In this document: positions 54,650-64,000 of the stretch, one piece after another | Numbering within the stretch: position 1 is the first letter of the stretch | Layout: each line of letters opens with the position of its first letter | NCBI GenBank assembly: GCA_963989385.1 | Contig: OZ022508.1 | Coordinates: 27,178,166-27,242,165 of the forward strand | Source of the DNA: Ctena decussata | Lineage: Eukaryota; Mollusca; Bivalvia; Lucinida; Lucinidae | Direction of reading: 5' to 3' | DNA length: 64,000 nucleotides | The notes under the pieces: model-generated | What the model was told of the DNA's origin: nothing | What the model saw: the letters and a program-made list of their open reading frames with translations, nothing else | Database searches by the model: none | Translations under genes and position numbers: made by a program

Positions 54650-56030
54650 TGTTTCATAGATTTCTATTCTTTGATTACTTAGTTATTGCTGAATTTGTCA
54701 ATCTTAAGTTCATTCAAGGGCTATAGCTCATGCACTACTGATGTCTTTCTGACGAAACTTTCTGTGCATAACCGCATTATTGTGATACATATTTAGTTTA
54801 GGTTTCATGAAGTTTTGGATATTGGTTATTTAGTTATGGCTCATTTTAAGTCAATTAAAGGGCGATAACTCAGGCATCACTAAAGCCATTCTGACTAAAC
54901 TTTGCATGCGTCAGCGCGTTATACTGATGTATATTTATTTTAAGATTCATGAATTTCCGTCCAGTGGTTACTTAGTTATGGTTTCGGACGGACGGAAGGA
55001 ATTTTATGTCAATTAAAGGGAAATAACTCATGCACTACTGAAGCCAGTCTGACGAAACTTCATGATTGTGCGTCAGCGCGTTAAAGTAATATATACTTAT
55101 AATGTTAGTAGTGCATGCGTTATTGCTCTTTAATTGATTAAAAATTCCGTGCGTCTTTCCATCCGTCCGTCTGGAGCCATAACTAAGTAACCACTTAACT
55201 GAATTTCATGAAACTTAAAATAAATATCCATCATTTTAACGCACTCCGCACACGAAGTTTCGTCAGACTTGCTTTAGTATTGCGTGAGGAGTTATTGCCC
55301 TTTAATTGACTTTAAATTAATAAAATGAGCCATAACTAAGTGTACAATTACCAGAACTTCATGAAACTTAAACTAAAAATGTAACACCATAACGCAGTTA
55401 TGCACAAAGTTTCGTCAGAATGGCATCAGTAGTACATGGGTTATTGCCCTTGAATGAATTTAAGATTGACAAAGTCAGCCATAACTAAGTAATCAATGAA
55501 TAGAATTCTATGAAACTTATACTACATATTAACACTGTAACACATTGATGCTTTTTATGTTTTGTCGGAATTGCTTCAGTAAGGAATGAGTTATTGCCCT
55601 TGAATTTGTTTGAAATCAACAAATTGAGTCATAACTAAGAAACAATAAATGGAATTTTATGAAACTTAAAATGATTATGTCTTGTCCTGACAAAGCAGAG
55701 CACATTAAGTTTTGTCAAAATCACTTTAGTAGTGCATGATTTAATGCCCTTGAATTGATTTAAAATCACCTATTTAGCCATAACTTAAATACCGGTGAAC
55801 AAAGTTTCTTGAAACTGAATTATACATGTATCATCATAGTGCATTGAAGCTGAGGCAAGTGTTAAAGAGCAATAGCTTCAGCTTATACTTCACTTATTCC
55901 GGAGTTATTGCCCTCGATTTTATTTACAATCCGCAAGTTCAACCGTAACTAAGTAACCTGTGAACAACATTTTATATTGAAACTAAAAATAAACTAAACA
56001 AATCAGGGCCACTTCGGCGGGGGACGGGGG
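54650..56030. repeat. Inverted pair of GGAC-microsatellite tandem arrays
   Basis: 54650-55080 carries plus-orientation units (TTATTTAGTTATGGCTCATT; GACGAAACTT) with GGACGGACGGAAGG at about 54986. From 55085 the same units run in reverse (GTAGTGCATGCGTTATTGC, CATCCGTCCGTCTGGAGCCA, AACTAAGTAACCACT) to about 56030. It is thus a tail-to-tail pair of the family at 46795-48150. Confidence 0.6.
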
Positions 56031-57470
56031 TATAAATTCACCGAATTTGCTTGTTATTATTGTTTCTCACCATGACACAGCGAATATGAAATGCTAAACG
56101 GTCTATTATTACTACAAATGAGTAAAGACTGTTGTTGAGAGTTGAGAATGGGTAAACTATCAAGGAAGTAATTCTAATAAGTTCAATTTTGCTTCCCTTC
56201 TTGATTGGTGTCATCTCTTTTTTAGAAAATATTTGCTCATTTCGAAGGAAATTCTTTCCTATAATAGTAGAGTTTTTTTTTTTTTTTTGAAGGGCTGTGT
56301 TGTCCAGGAAAGCTCACATTTAGTCACAAATGCTGTCCCCCTTTGTCAGAATGGTGAAAATAAACGTAGAGGTGTATCCATACACCTTAAAGTCACATCA
56401 TGGGCTGAACAGTTTGATATAGTTTAATGAAATGTCTAGACAGGGAGATTAGAACTGTTTAATCTTCTCTTGGAAATTAAATGACCTTTTAGACATATTT
56501 CTTGCAGAAAACTTTGCAACTATTCGTCAAGCAATGACCGAAATTATACAAAATTATGCAGTCCGGATTATTTTTCGTATGTATCAAAGGTGCCCTAGAA
56601 TGACTGCCAAAAGATATTTTTCGTGTACTTTGTAAATTTACTTATTCCCTGCACAGTCATCCTTGTGTACAGTCATCATTGTGTAGGTTATATATGTTCT
56701 GGTCTTTTGGGATCTTTCAGCTTATTCTGAGTCAGTCTGAAACAAAGCTCCACAAGGGGCTTGGGCAATGTTGCAAAATTACATTACAGTACTGCATATG
56801 AATAGCAAGAACATACTCTGCTTTTTTGGTTCTTTGATGTGTTACTCCCTTCTAAAAATCTTCTTTGAAAATAATTTACAAGTATAGCAGTGACACTGGC
56901 ATGAAACCAACATAATTGTTTGCATGTACATGCACCCTCCTCAGCAAACCTATGAGTCCTCGGCGGCGATTAACCCAATACCGAGCAGGCACACAATCTT
57001 AATTAGTCAGTCTGTTATTTCCATATTGATTCAACGTCATGACGTTTTAAAAGATCATTGGGAAAGCAACTTCGTCATTTGCTTTTTGTCTCCCTTTCCA
57101 GTTGGGGTCAATAATTAAAGGAAAGAATTTGCATTTCTAGGAGCGAAGGCCTGTCCCTAAGAACAACCCCATTTTGGAAGGGGGTTATTTTCAAGGGATG
57201 CAAAAAGGAAGTAACAAATGTTGATTCCTTTTCCAAAAATATGGGAGAAATGATAGTGGTCAAAGTACCCAAACCATAAGTCCGAACTCGTAGGTCAGTT
57301 AAACATAGACAATTCCGGAATATTTTAGATACACAGACATGGACCCCAAAACAGAGGTGTGATCAGGTGCCCGCGGGGTAGTAAGCATCACCTGCCTATT
57401 ATAATACACCCGCCATATCTATGTATCTGTGGAAAAGGTCAGTGAAATTGAAAGTCCGGTATTTGAAAGC
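56030..57470. other. No recognisable feature
   Basis: A T11-T12 run at about 56275 and a fragment of the GAGCAGGCACAC / CAACGTCATGACGTT palindrome family (about 56982-57045). Otherwise unremarkable. Confidence 0.4.
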
Positions 57471-57960
57471 TTAACTAAGCTTCGGCTGAGGCCATCAAAT
57501 CGGAGATTAGTTTAGAAACGGCCACATTGTAGGGATCAACAAGGTCATGGTGTCTTCCATGAAACTTTTTAACTGTCGACACAAGCTTTGTTTTATGATA
57601 ACCCTGCTTCAACAGTTTCTGAGTGAGTAGCTTCCCTCTTTCATTTGAAACAGGCCCTAGCATAGCGGACTAGTTGAGAAACATAAACTCCGTATGCAGG
57701 TGCCGAAGGGATATTACTACTCAGAAATGGAAAGTTGACTATGGGAAAGTTGAAGTCGTCCCTCTTGTCATAAAGCCTAGTAACAAGCTTTCTATTGTCA
57801 ATATAGAGATAGCAATCTAAGTATGAAGCAGATGAACTGGACTCTGTGGTATCTTAAATTTCAAGTTCACATGGATAGATGAAGTCAATATACTCTGAAA
57901 TCTTTGAGGTTTACCCATTCGTCTTAACGTTGTGTTTCCTCTGGGATAGTCTTGAATTTT
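57470..57960 (-). pseudogene. RT-related C-terminal remnant, possibly Penelope-like
   Basis: Read on the minus strand, 57960 to 57662 contains in order SYLDCYLYIDN, LVTRLYDKRDDFNFPIVNFP and PSAPAYGVYVSQLVRYA, interrupted by at least one stop. Then 57663-57475 reads LLTQKLLKQGYHKTKLVSTV and KKFHGRHHDLVD. The layout (a LDxxLYIDN element followed by a basic helical tail) resembles the region after the catalytic box in retroelement RTs; Penelope-like is my best guess. The upstream RT core is missing. Confidence 0.45.
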
Positions 57961-58054
57961 GTGTACAGATTTCTCAGCGTTCAGATTTCATTTTTTCAAA
58001 ATAAATATAAACATACATGCATACATACATAGCTATGAAACGTGTAAGTATGTA

Positions 58055-58592
58055 CACTGAACAAAATTTCTAATTGGTCACGTATTCCATAGAATGAAGC
58101 CTTATGCAAATTTAGATAAATCTGACTACAAACTGGGAATAACAAATGCATATATTTTGTTGTATTTTAAAAGCAGCACAATCGCGTATGCATTTGCAAA
58201 TGGATTCACTTCAATTCGACGCACCTTTTAAGATTTACACAAACATTCAAAGGGAGGTAATTTGAATACATCAAAATTAAAATTAATACAGATAAAAATT
58301 TCATGATGACTGAGTACTGATGTTGTGTTTTTATTATAGAAAACTTTATTTACCTCTGAAATGTCTTGATCCCGCGGCAGCTTGATGCAGTTTTAATGTG
58401 TTTTTAATATATTCTATGGTTTTTAAAGAAGGGGTCATAACTCTGATATCAAAATAAAGTTTTGATTACAACATTCACTTTGAGTAAGTAGATAACAGCC
58501 CAAAATTTTGATTACAATAATATTCAATATATTGTCTAAAAATCATATTTTTGCAAAGTAGAAAACTGACCAATTAGAAATTTTGTTAAGTG
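58055..58592. mobile_element. 538-bp TIR element with TA duplication (Tc1/mariner-like MITE)
   Basis: Ends CACTGAACAAAATTTCTAAT (continuing TGGTCA) and the complementary TGACCAATTAGAAATTTTGT...AAGTG, about 26 bp with one mismatch, flanked by TA (58053-58054, 58593-58594). The interior is AT-rich with no transposase. Confidence 0.75.
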
Positions 58593-59175
58593 TATGTGTG
58601 TATGTATGTATAATGCATATATGCGTCATGTGTACATGCGAACTGCAATATTGTACTTGGGATGCTAATGGATGCTAAGAGCCCATTGTTCATGTCACAG
58701 ATAATACAAGGACAAGTATATAGATATGTTTTTTGTGTGTGTTTTTTCACAAAACTTAAGCGGATCTTCTGTATGAAAATTTGAAGGTTTACAAATAGTC
58801 GTGATAATGCTTATCATTTTAAATCACAACCATGCCAACTGATCACTCATACCTTTAGAAAACCCGATCTGATTTGCACTTGCGAATAATTATTGTGAGA
58901 CTCATGAACTGATATAAAACGGAAGTAAAACAACAGCCCTGAGATGCAAAAACTCCAGCGGAGGTGTTCGGTTCACACGATCTGGGGAGATACTTGCGAG
59001 CAGTGTGGCACAACGAATCTTTTACGAGGTGACGTTTTACAGCTTTCAAATGTCATACATCGTTTGAAACATCAGTACGATCGATCGATCTGACTGAGCC
59101 TATTCATGAGATATTCATTGGATTGCTTTTGATTTAGGAATAACAACCTACAAATACCTTGGGGCTAGCTTATTT

Positions 59176-59411
59176 GAGCCGCGACACGACAAAAACAACG
59201 ATGTGGTTGTGCGCCCAGCGCAGACTCAGATCAGCCTGGGCATCCGCCCAGTCTGATCAGAGTCTTCGCTGTCCGCACGGAGGTAGCATAGTCCCTTAGC
59301 TACACTTTAAGCGCTTAGCAAATAGTCTGACCAGACCGGGTAGATGCCCAGGCTGATCCGAGGCTGCGCAGGGCGCACAACCACATTGTTGGTTTTCTCG
59401 TGTCGCGGCTC
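59176..59411 (-). mobile_element. ~235-bp hairpin MITE, family H
   Basis: Ends GAGCCGCGACACGA and TCGTGTCGCGGCTC, flanked by ATTT on both sides. Central orientation as at 24901. Confidence 0.9.
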
Positions 59412-60079
59412 ATTTTATGTTTTGTATCTTTCCTGACGAACTGAACGTCTGATAAATCCAACTAATTCTGCTTGCAGTTGATTGCCAAACAAAAAAGGTT
59501 CATTACGTGATACGACTTCCGAGAAGGTGAATCTTATAAAGAGTTAGGACTAAATTGTTTCGAAAAAAAAACCCACAAAAAAAAACCAAAAAAAAAAAAA
59601 CCCAAGAAACTTTGATTAAATGAAAGGAAACATATTTATAATTTAACGTTTCTTTTTATACGTATTCAATGTCGCTTGACTACCTGCAAAATGGCAAAAC
59701 ACGGCATATGAAGAAATAAATATTTAATTACAAAATGTCAAAATATTTGCGACATACATATTTCTTTAAAATGCTGTGGGAGGCTTTAAAAGGTCTCATT
59801 CGAAAGTAAGGAAACATTATTGACTGTTTTAATGTTAAAATTGAAACAAATGACGTACAAGTTGGATTATATCCCATAGAAAGGTCTGCTGAAGTATCTT
59901 ATACAGTTTAGTAGCCGGTTTTCAATCAAGACCTCATCAGTGGCGTCTGCTGCATGTAATGTAAATGCATGTCAGATTTAACTTATTGGTCGTAAATGAA
60001 TGCCTAAAACCGTAATGGCAGTCATTAACATTACATTCATTACTGTATATACACATGTACAACAGCCAATCACTTGCTA

Positions 60080-60310
60080 AAGCAGAAACGGTATGGATGG
60101 GTGGATGACTTGTGATTTTACGTCCTTTTTAAAGTATTTCAGTCATATCAGGACAATGGGAGGGTGATAATGAAATGCTGTGGGCAATGGAACCCCCTTT
60201 ACGGTTAGAAAGATTCTCGCCTCTGGCGTCCCAGTAGCGGGGCTCGAACCCAGGACGGCTAGATCAGTACCCCTTAACAGGTGCGAAATTGTTAGCACTC
60301 AACGGAGTTA
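60080..60310 (-). repeat. Dispersed SINE-like repeat, family G (inverted)
   Basis: Contains the minus-strand B-box-like CCTGGGTTCGAGCCCCGC (60239-60256) and a tRNA-like continuation (TTAAGGGGTACTGATCTAGC). Body at 60090-60190 includes CAGTCATATCAGGACAATGG. Relation to 12365-12560 is weak. Confidence 0.4.
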
Positions 60311-60459
60311 ATAGTCACAATGGTCATGAATCTTAATTTGCAATTTAGTGATGCTTGTACTATTTTACCCACTTCTTTTAACCAGCAGCGTTTAGGTTTC
60401 AAAAACTTGCATATACGTACCGCTAATACAAACGTGGACTACATTTTATCCATTAAGAT

Positions 60460-61620
60460 GTGGCCAACTCACCTTAGTTTCCGTTTCTTGGCCATGGTCA
60501 GGAGTTCATCTTTTTCTCCAATGGCTTCTTGAATCTTTCTGTGAACCACCTCATTTGTTATGTGGTCCTTGTACAAAAAGTTCAGTAACCTTCGGTAGCA
60601 TCTCATCTCAAAGGTCTGCATTCTTTTCTCTAACTCTGCTGTCAAGGTCCACGATTCACAGGCATACAGAAATACTAAAATGTCAAGGGAACGCATCATT
60701 TCCACCTTTGATCCAACAAGTATGTTGCTATCACTCCAACTTCGCTTCAGCTTTGTTAAAGCTGCGGTGGCTTGTGCAGTCCTTGGGGGAACCTCCGGTT
60801 TGAGCCATCATCTGAAACAACTGCTTCAAGGTATTTGAGGCTTGTTACAGTTCACAGCCTCTGTCTTTTTATTTTACCTTGATCTGCCACTGGCGCCGTT
60901 TGTCATAAGTTTTGTCTCCTGGGCACAGTCTCCATTTCATACCTTATGCTGAAGAGGGTGGGTGACAAGAGACATCCTTGCCTAATTCAATCTGTTCTTA
61001 TGACCCATCCTCCCGTGCTGCCTTTCATTTGGACTGCACTTGTAGCCTTGTCGTAGAGCTGCTCAATGGTGCGAACTAGATTTGCACTGATATTGTAGTT
61101 CCGCATGATGGCCCATACCGAATGTCGAAGTTTTTTTTTTTAAATTTATAAAGACATGGTATAGGTTTTGCTGATGCTGAAGTTACTTTTCACACAGGAT
61201 TCTGAGTTTGAAGATCTGTTCTGTCGTGCTCCTTCCGGCACTGAACACACCCTGTTCTTCAGCGATTATTTGTTCGTCCGTTTAGTATTAAATTTTAAGC
61301 CTGTTCAAGATGACTCTCAGCATGACTTTGCTCGAATGACTAATGAGGCTGATGGTTCTGTAGTTCTGGCAGAGCTTTAAGTTGCCCTATTTAGGGGTTT
61401 AATAATCAGTGACTGAGTTCATGGGGTAGGCCATTCTCTTGTTCTCCAGATCTTGTTGTTACAAATCTCTGTTAAAACATCAGTCATGGTCTCCCCGCCA
61501 GCTGGACCAAGTTCAGCTGGCATATTATTAACTCCGGCAGACTTCCCCTTTTTTCAGTGCTGCTACTGAAATCTCAGCTTCCTCACGAGGGATCGTTTTT
61601 AAATTAAACAAAACCAGCGA
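60460..61620 (-). pseudogene. Decayed LINE RT, 3' half
   Basis: Minus-strand frame 60705-60469 reads YACESWTLTAELEKRMQTFE, MRCYRRLLN and the KKRKLR tail start, the conserved end of a LINE ORF2-type protein. Further upstream on the minus strand, about 61380-61180 matches the RT segment of 51110-50930 (CAGAACTACAGAACCATCAG). Stops and shifts break the reading frame. Insert order agrees with a single 5'-truncated LINE copy of the same family as 19025-19830 and 50900-52600. Confidence 0.65.
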
Positions 61621-61639
61621 ACACAGCATCATTGGGCGG

Positions 61640-62550
61640 AAGTCTTTGTAGAATAAGGTAACGGCCAGGATAAAACTTGAACCTGAGTCAAGTGCTACCG
61701 GTAAAACTTGAGCGAGCCCTGCTTAGTTTGGTAAAACAGCTAGATTAAGAGGGTCATTGTAGGTTAGGGATAGGCCCAATTATTTTGGCTCTTTGAGTCT
61801 TGTCGTATATATGATAGGCAGTGGGCAAGTCATTAACTTGCTGGAAGGAAATAAGATGCTACTAGCTCCATGCCCGGGCCTCCATAAGTCTCCCAGCCTA
61901 ATGTGTCAATAAGGGGTGGTAATAACACAACACGTGTTGTGTTACATGTCCCTAATAAAGAAGAAAGCTATAAAAGCAAACAAACACATGTGTGCGCTTA
62001 GGTACAAAATTTTACCTATTTTTATATGGCTGTTGCATTTCATTGGCTAAAGAGAAATGGTTCCCGTTTAGCTTACTTATAAGATCAGGTGAAACAATTC
62101 TTATTTGCAAACATGAAATCTTGATAAAAAAGAGAAAGTTTAACCCAGCTTCAAATCTTAGTGTTTACTAAGGTACGACGCATCATCTCTATCGTTATTG
62201 ATTGTTTAACACCTATTCGGGAATGAAACGCTGTTGTCTAGTTTTAGTTTGCTAATAAAATGTACATGTAGCAGGACAATTCGTATTTACCACAAAAATA
62301 TATATGCTTTCTTTGCTTGATAAAATGTGCATTGCTCAATAAAAAATAATAAGCCGTATGTACATCATCTAAAGTGGTCCTGCATCTATACTGGTCCTGG
62401 CCTCTATTTTGGTCCAAATCAGCCTCTAAACTGGTCCCGGCTGGCATCTATTATGGTGCGATAAGCGGCCTCTAAAATGATCCCAGTTATATATCTGATA
62501 ACTATGCATAGTGGTCCTTTGTTTTATGAATTATTGCCATCGAGTAATGT
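61640..62550. other. No recognisable gene
   Basis: AT-rich, with CTGGTCC repeats in the 62375-62520 stretch (GGTCCTGCATC, GGTCCTGGCCTC, GGTCCCGGCTGGC), a small degenerate tandem. Confidence 0.4.
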
Positions 62551-62554
62551 GAAG

Positions 62555-62695
62555 CTAGCGAAGCCTCAGATCAGCCTGGGCATGCGCCCTGTGTGATTAA
62601 TCTTCGCGGTCCACAAGGAGAAACATTTTGTCCTTTTGAACGCACAGCGAAGACTCTAGACAACTGGCCTGGCTGATCGGAGTCTTCGGAAGAAG
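62555..62695. repeat. Degenerate family H-like fragment
   Basis: CTCAGATCAGCCTGGGCATG and AGCGAAGACTCT / GGCTGATCGGAGTCTTCG are recognisable; terminal arms and several internal blocks are gone. Confidence 0.45.
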
Positions 62696-62887
62696 TACAT
62701 ATCATTTTGTTTGTTTTGACATGGACGGCTTTATTTATTTATTTATTACTCCAAAACGGAATTTATTCTATATAAAATGGTATTTATATGAGTTTTGTTT
62801 GTATGCATATTTAAAGCGTGAAGACAATGGAAAATGTTGTTACGACAAAATGAGTCTTGTCATAAGGAAACCTGTCTTATGCCATAT

Positions 62888-63132
62888 TCGGGGGTGGTCG
62901 GGTGGTGCGATGGTGCTGTGCGTACCTTCCAGTGCCGGGGCGTCCTACTGCTTTGAAACATTGTAGGGCAAGGGCCTACTGTGCTTGCAGCAGGTGCGGG
63001 TGGGGGTTGTTTGGACATTTTTTCTCTCTTCTATAATTTATCCTCTTTTTCCCTCTCTGGGAGACGGCCCGATATAGACTGAAATACTGTCTCAAAGGGC
63101 CGTTAAACCCAAAACAATCCAATCCAATCTTT
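62888..63132 (+). mobile_element. SINE family S3, full copy
   Basis: Head GGTGCGATGGTGCTGTGCG, AGTGCCGGGGCGTCCTACTG, GGGCCTACTGTGCTTGCAGC; tail ATACTGTCTCAAAGGGCCGT and AACCCAAAACAATCCAATCC. Flanks TGCCATAT on both sides (62880-62887 and 63133-63140) form an 8-bp duplication. Confidence 0.8.
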
Positions 63133-63139
63133 TGCCATA

Positions 63140-64000
63140 TCCAAAAATAAGGAGGATAGATCAGCTTGCGCTTCCGCACTGGCTGATCTTATCAGAATGA
63201 GCGTTTTTGTTCGCTGTTTACATAGCATGGTACCTACGGATGCTATAGACAAAACCCCGCAAGACTCCAGCTAACATGTGTAGTTTAGCTGTCTGATTTG
63301 AATTTCGCCTGGTCTGAATCCCGAAGACAGGGTTTCTGCTGGCGTAGTTTTATAGACAGCTGTTTATTTAATAGCAAGCAAAGCCCACCAATGTCTTTGA
63401 TAAAATATCCGCGGTGCAACCGAAACTGATATCGTAGAGTAAACAAAGTGAAATACAGAATCGCTTATCAGGTATAAGTCACATAGATAACCATGCACCC
63501 TTTCCCTCTTAAGTTCCGTTTTTGTTTCTTTGTTAATTTCAAAGTAACAAGATGGCGAAGAATTTAATTCTTTTTCTGTTGTTATTTTGCGTTGGTTCAG
63601 TTCAAGTTTTCTGTGCTGCAAAAAGTGATGAAGAAGACAAGGGGTGATAGTTTCGTATGTAATTTTGATTTTAATGTCTTGATAAACCGGACATCCGTTT
63701 ATTTCCATTATCACTGGAAACCATATCCTTTTGATCCTTTCTTAAAAGATGGCAAATTCGAAAGATACAGTTTTACTTAAGTTAAGTCTAGTCTTAAGCG
63801 AAAATACCCATTCTCTAACCTCCACCCCAAATTTCCACGCTACTCCCGAACCCCGCGGAAAATTCTATGATTTTCTGAAAGTAGAATCCCCCCGCAACCC
63901 TCCCCTCCCCCCCCCCCCACCTGCTCTGGGGAGAAATTATCGGTAGAAGAAATCCCTCCGGAAAGAACACTATTTCCCTCAGATCAGAATTCCCTCATAG
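63140..64000. other. No recognised gene
   Basis: Contains a family-H-like snippet (63160-63200) and a C-run at about 63905-63920. The frames at 63364-63714 (minus) and 63592-63780 (plus) overlap and have no motif. Confidence 0.4.

Overview
This window is animal nuclear DNA, most likely from a bivalve mollusc. It is AT-rich and intergenic or intronic in character. It carries ACGG/GTCC tetranucleotide runs beside roughly 155-440 bp tandem units (an architecture like the bivalve 'pearl'/Helentron-associated elements), several tRNA-derived SINEs, many foldback MITEs and LINE fragments. The bivalve assignment is inferred from repeat style, not from a database match. I recognise no host protein-coding gene, no functional tRNA or rRNA and no CRISPR array. 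Almost every open frame is short and incidental. The only coding unit worth the name is one nearly complete retrotransposon.

Layout. 1-2000: a SINE-like repeat, then a ~156-bp tandem array interrupted by a 261-bp tandem dimer that carries hammerhead-ribozyme sequences. 2470-8330: MITEs, palindromes and a run of four perfect hairpins. 9385-11425: two further hammerhead motifs exactly 800 bp apart in direct repeats, then a ~160-bp tandem array ending in ACGG runs. 12655-17860: a nested, partly inverted complex of tandem-unit elements. 18775-31500: LINE tails, SINEs and many foldback elements. 31966-39628: the tyrosine-recombinase retrotransposon. 39772-48345: more foldbacks, SINEs, tandem arrays and a 907-bp terminal-inverted-repeat element. 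50155-64000: decayed LINE copies, an inverted tandem-array pair, a possible Penelope-like reverse-transcriptase remnant, a TA-flanked MITE and SINEs.

The retrotransposon is a DIRS/PAT/Ngaro-type (tyrosine recombinase) element of 7,663 bp. It has split direct repeats in the order A1 - coding - B1 A2 - B2. A 54-bp A repeat (31966-32019 and 39371-39424) and a 76-bp B repeat (39294-39369 and 39553-39628) match without differences by eye. It encodes a Gag with a C-terminal zinc knuckle, apparently split by a phase-0 intron, then reverse transcriptase, RNase H with a following methyltransferase-like region, and a tyrosine recombinase with R..HxxR..H..Y. The RT and RNase H frames are separated by a one-base shift at an A7 run. 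The recombinase ATG lies one base after the RNase H/MT stop.

Two RNA-level observations deserve most attention. First, the retrotransposon leader (32095-32384) holds nine consecutive hairpins. All have the same five-base loop AAGAG closed by C-G, while the stem sequences differ and change in complementary fashion. This looks like a repeated RNA protein-binding or packaging element. Second, four hammerhead-ribozyme motifs (three with an intact core, one visibly broken) lie in two tandem or direct-repeat pairs, as in Penelope-like elements and animal retrozymes. Other notable features are a ~235-bp hairpin family with at least nine full or nearly full copies, seven of which have perfect 4-bp target duplications of the form ATNT, and two copies of a ~330-bp full-length palindrome.
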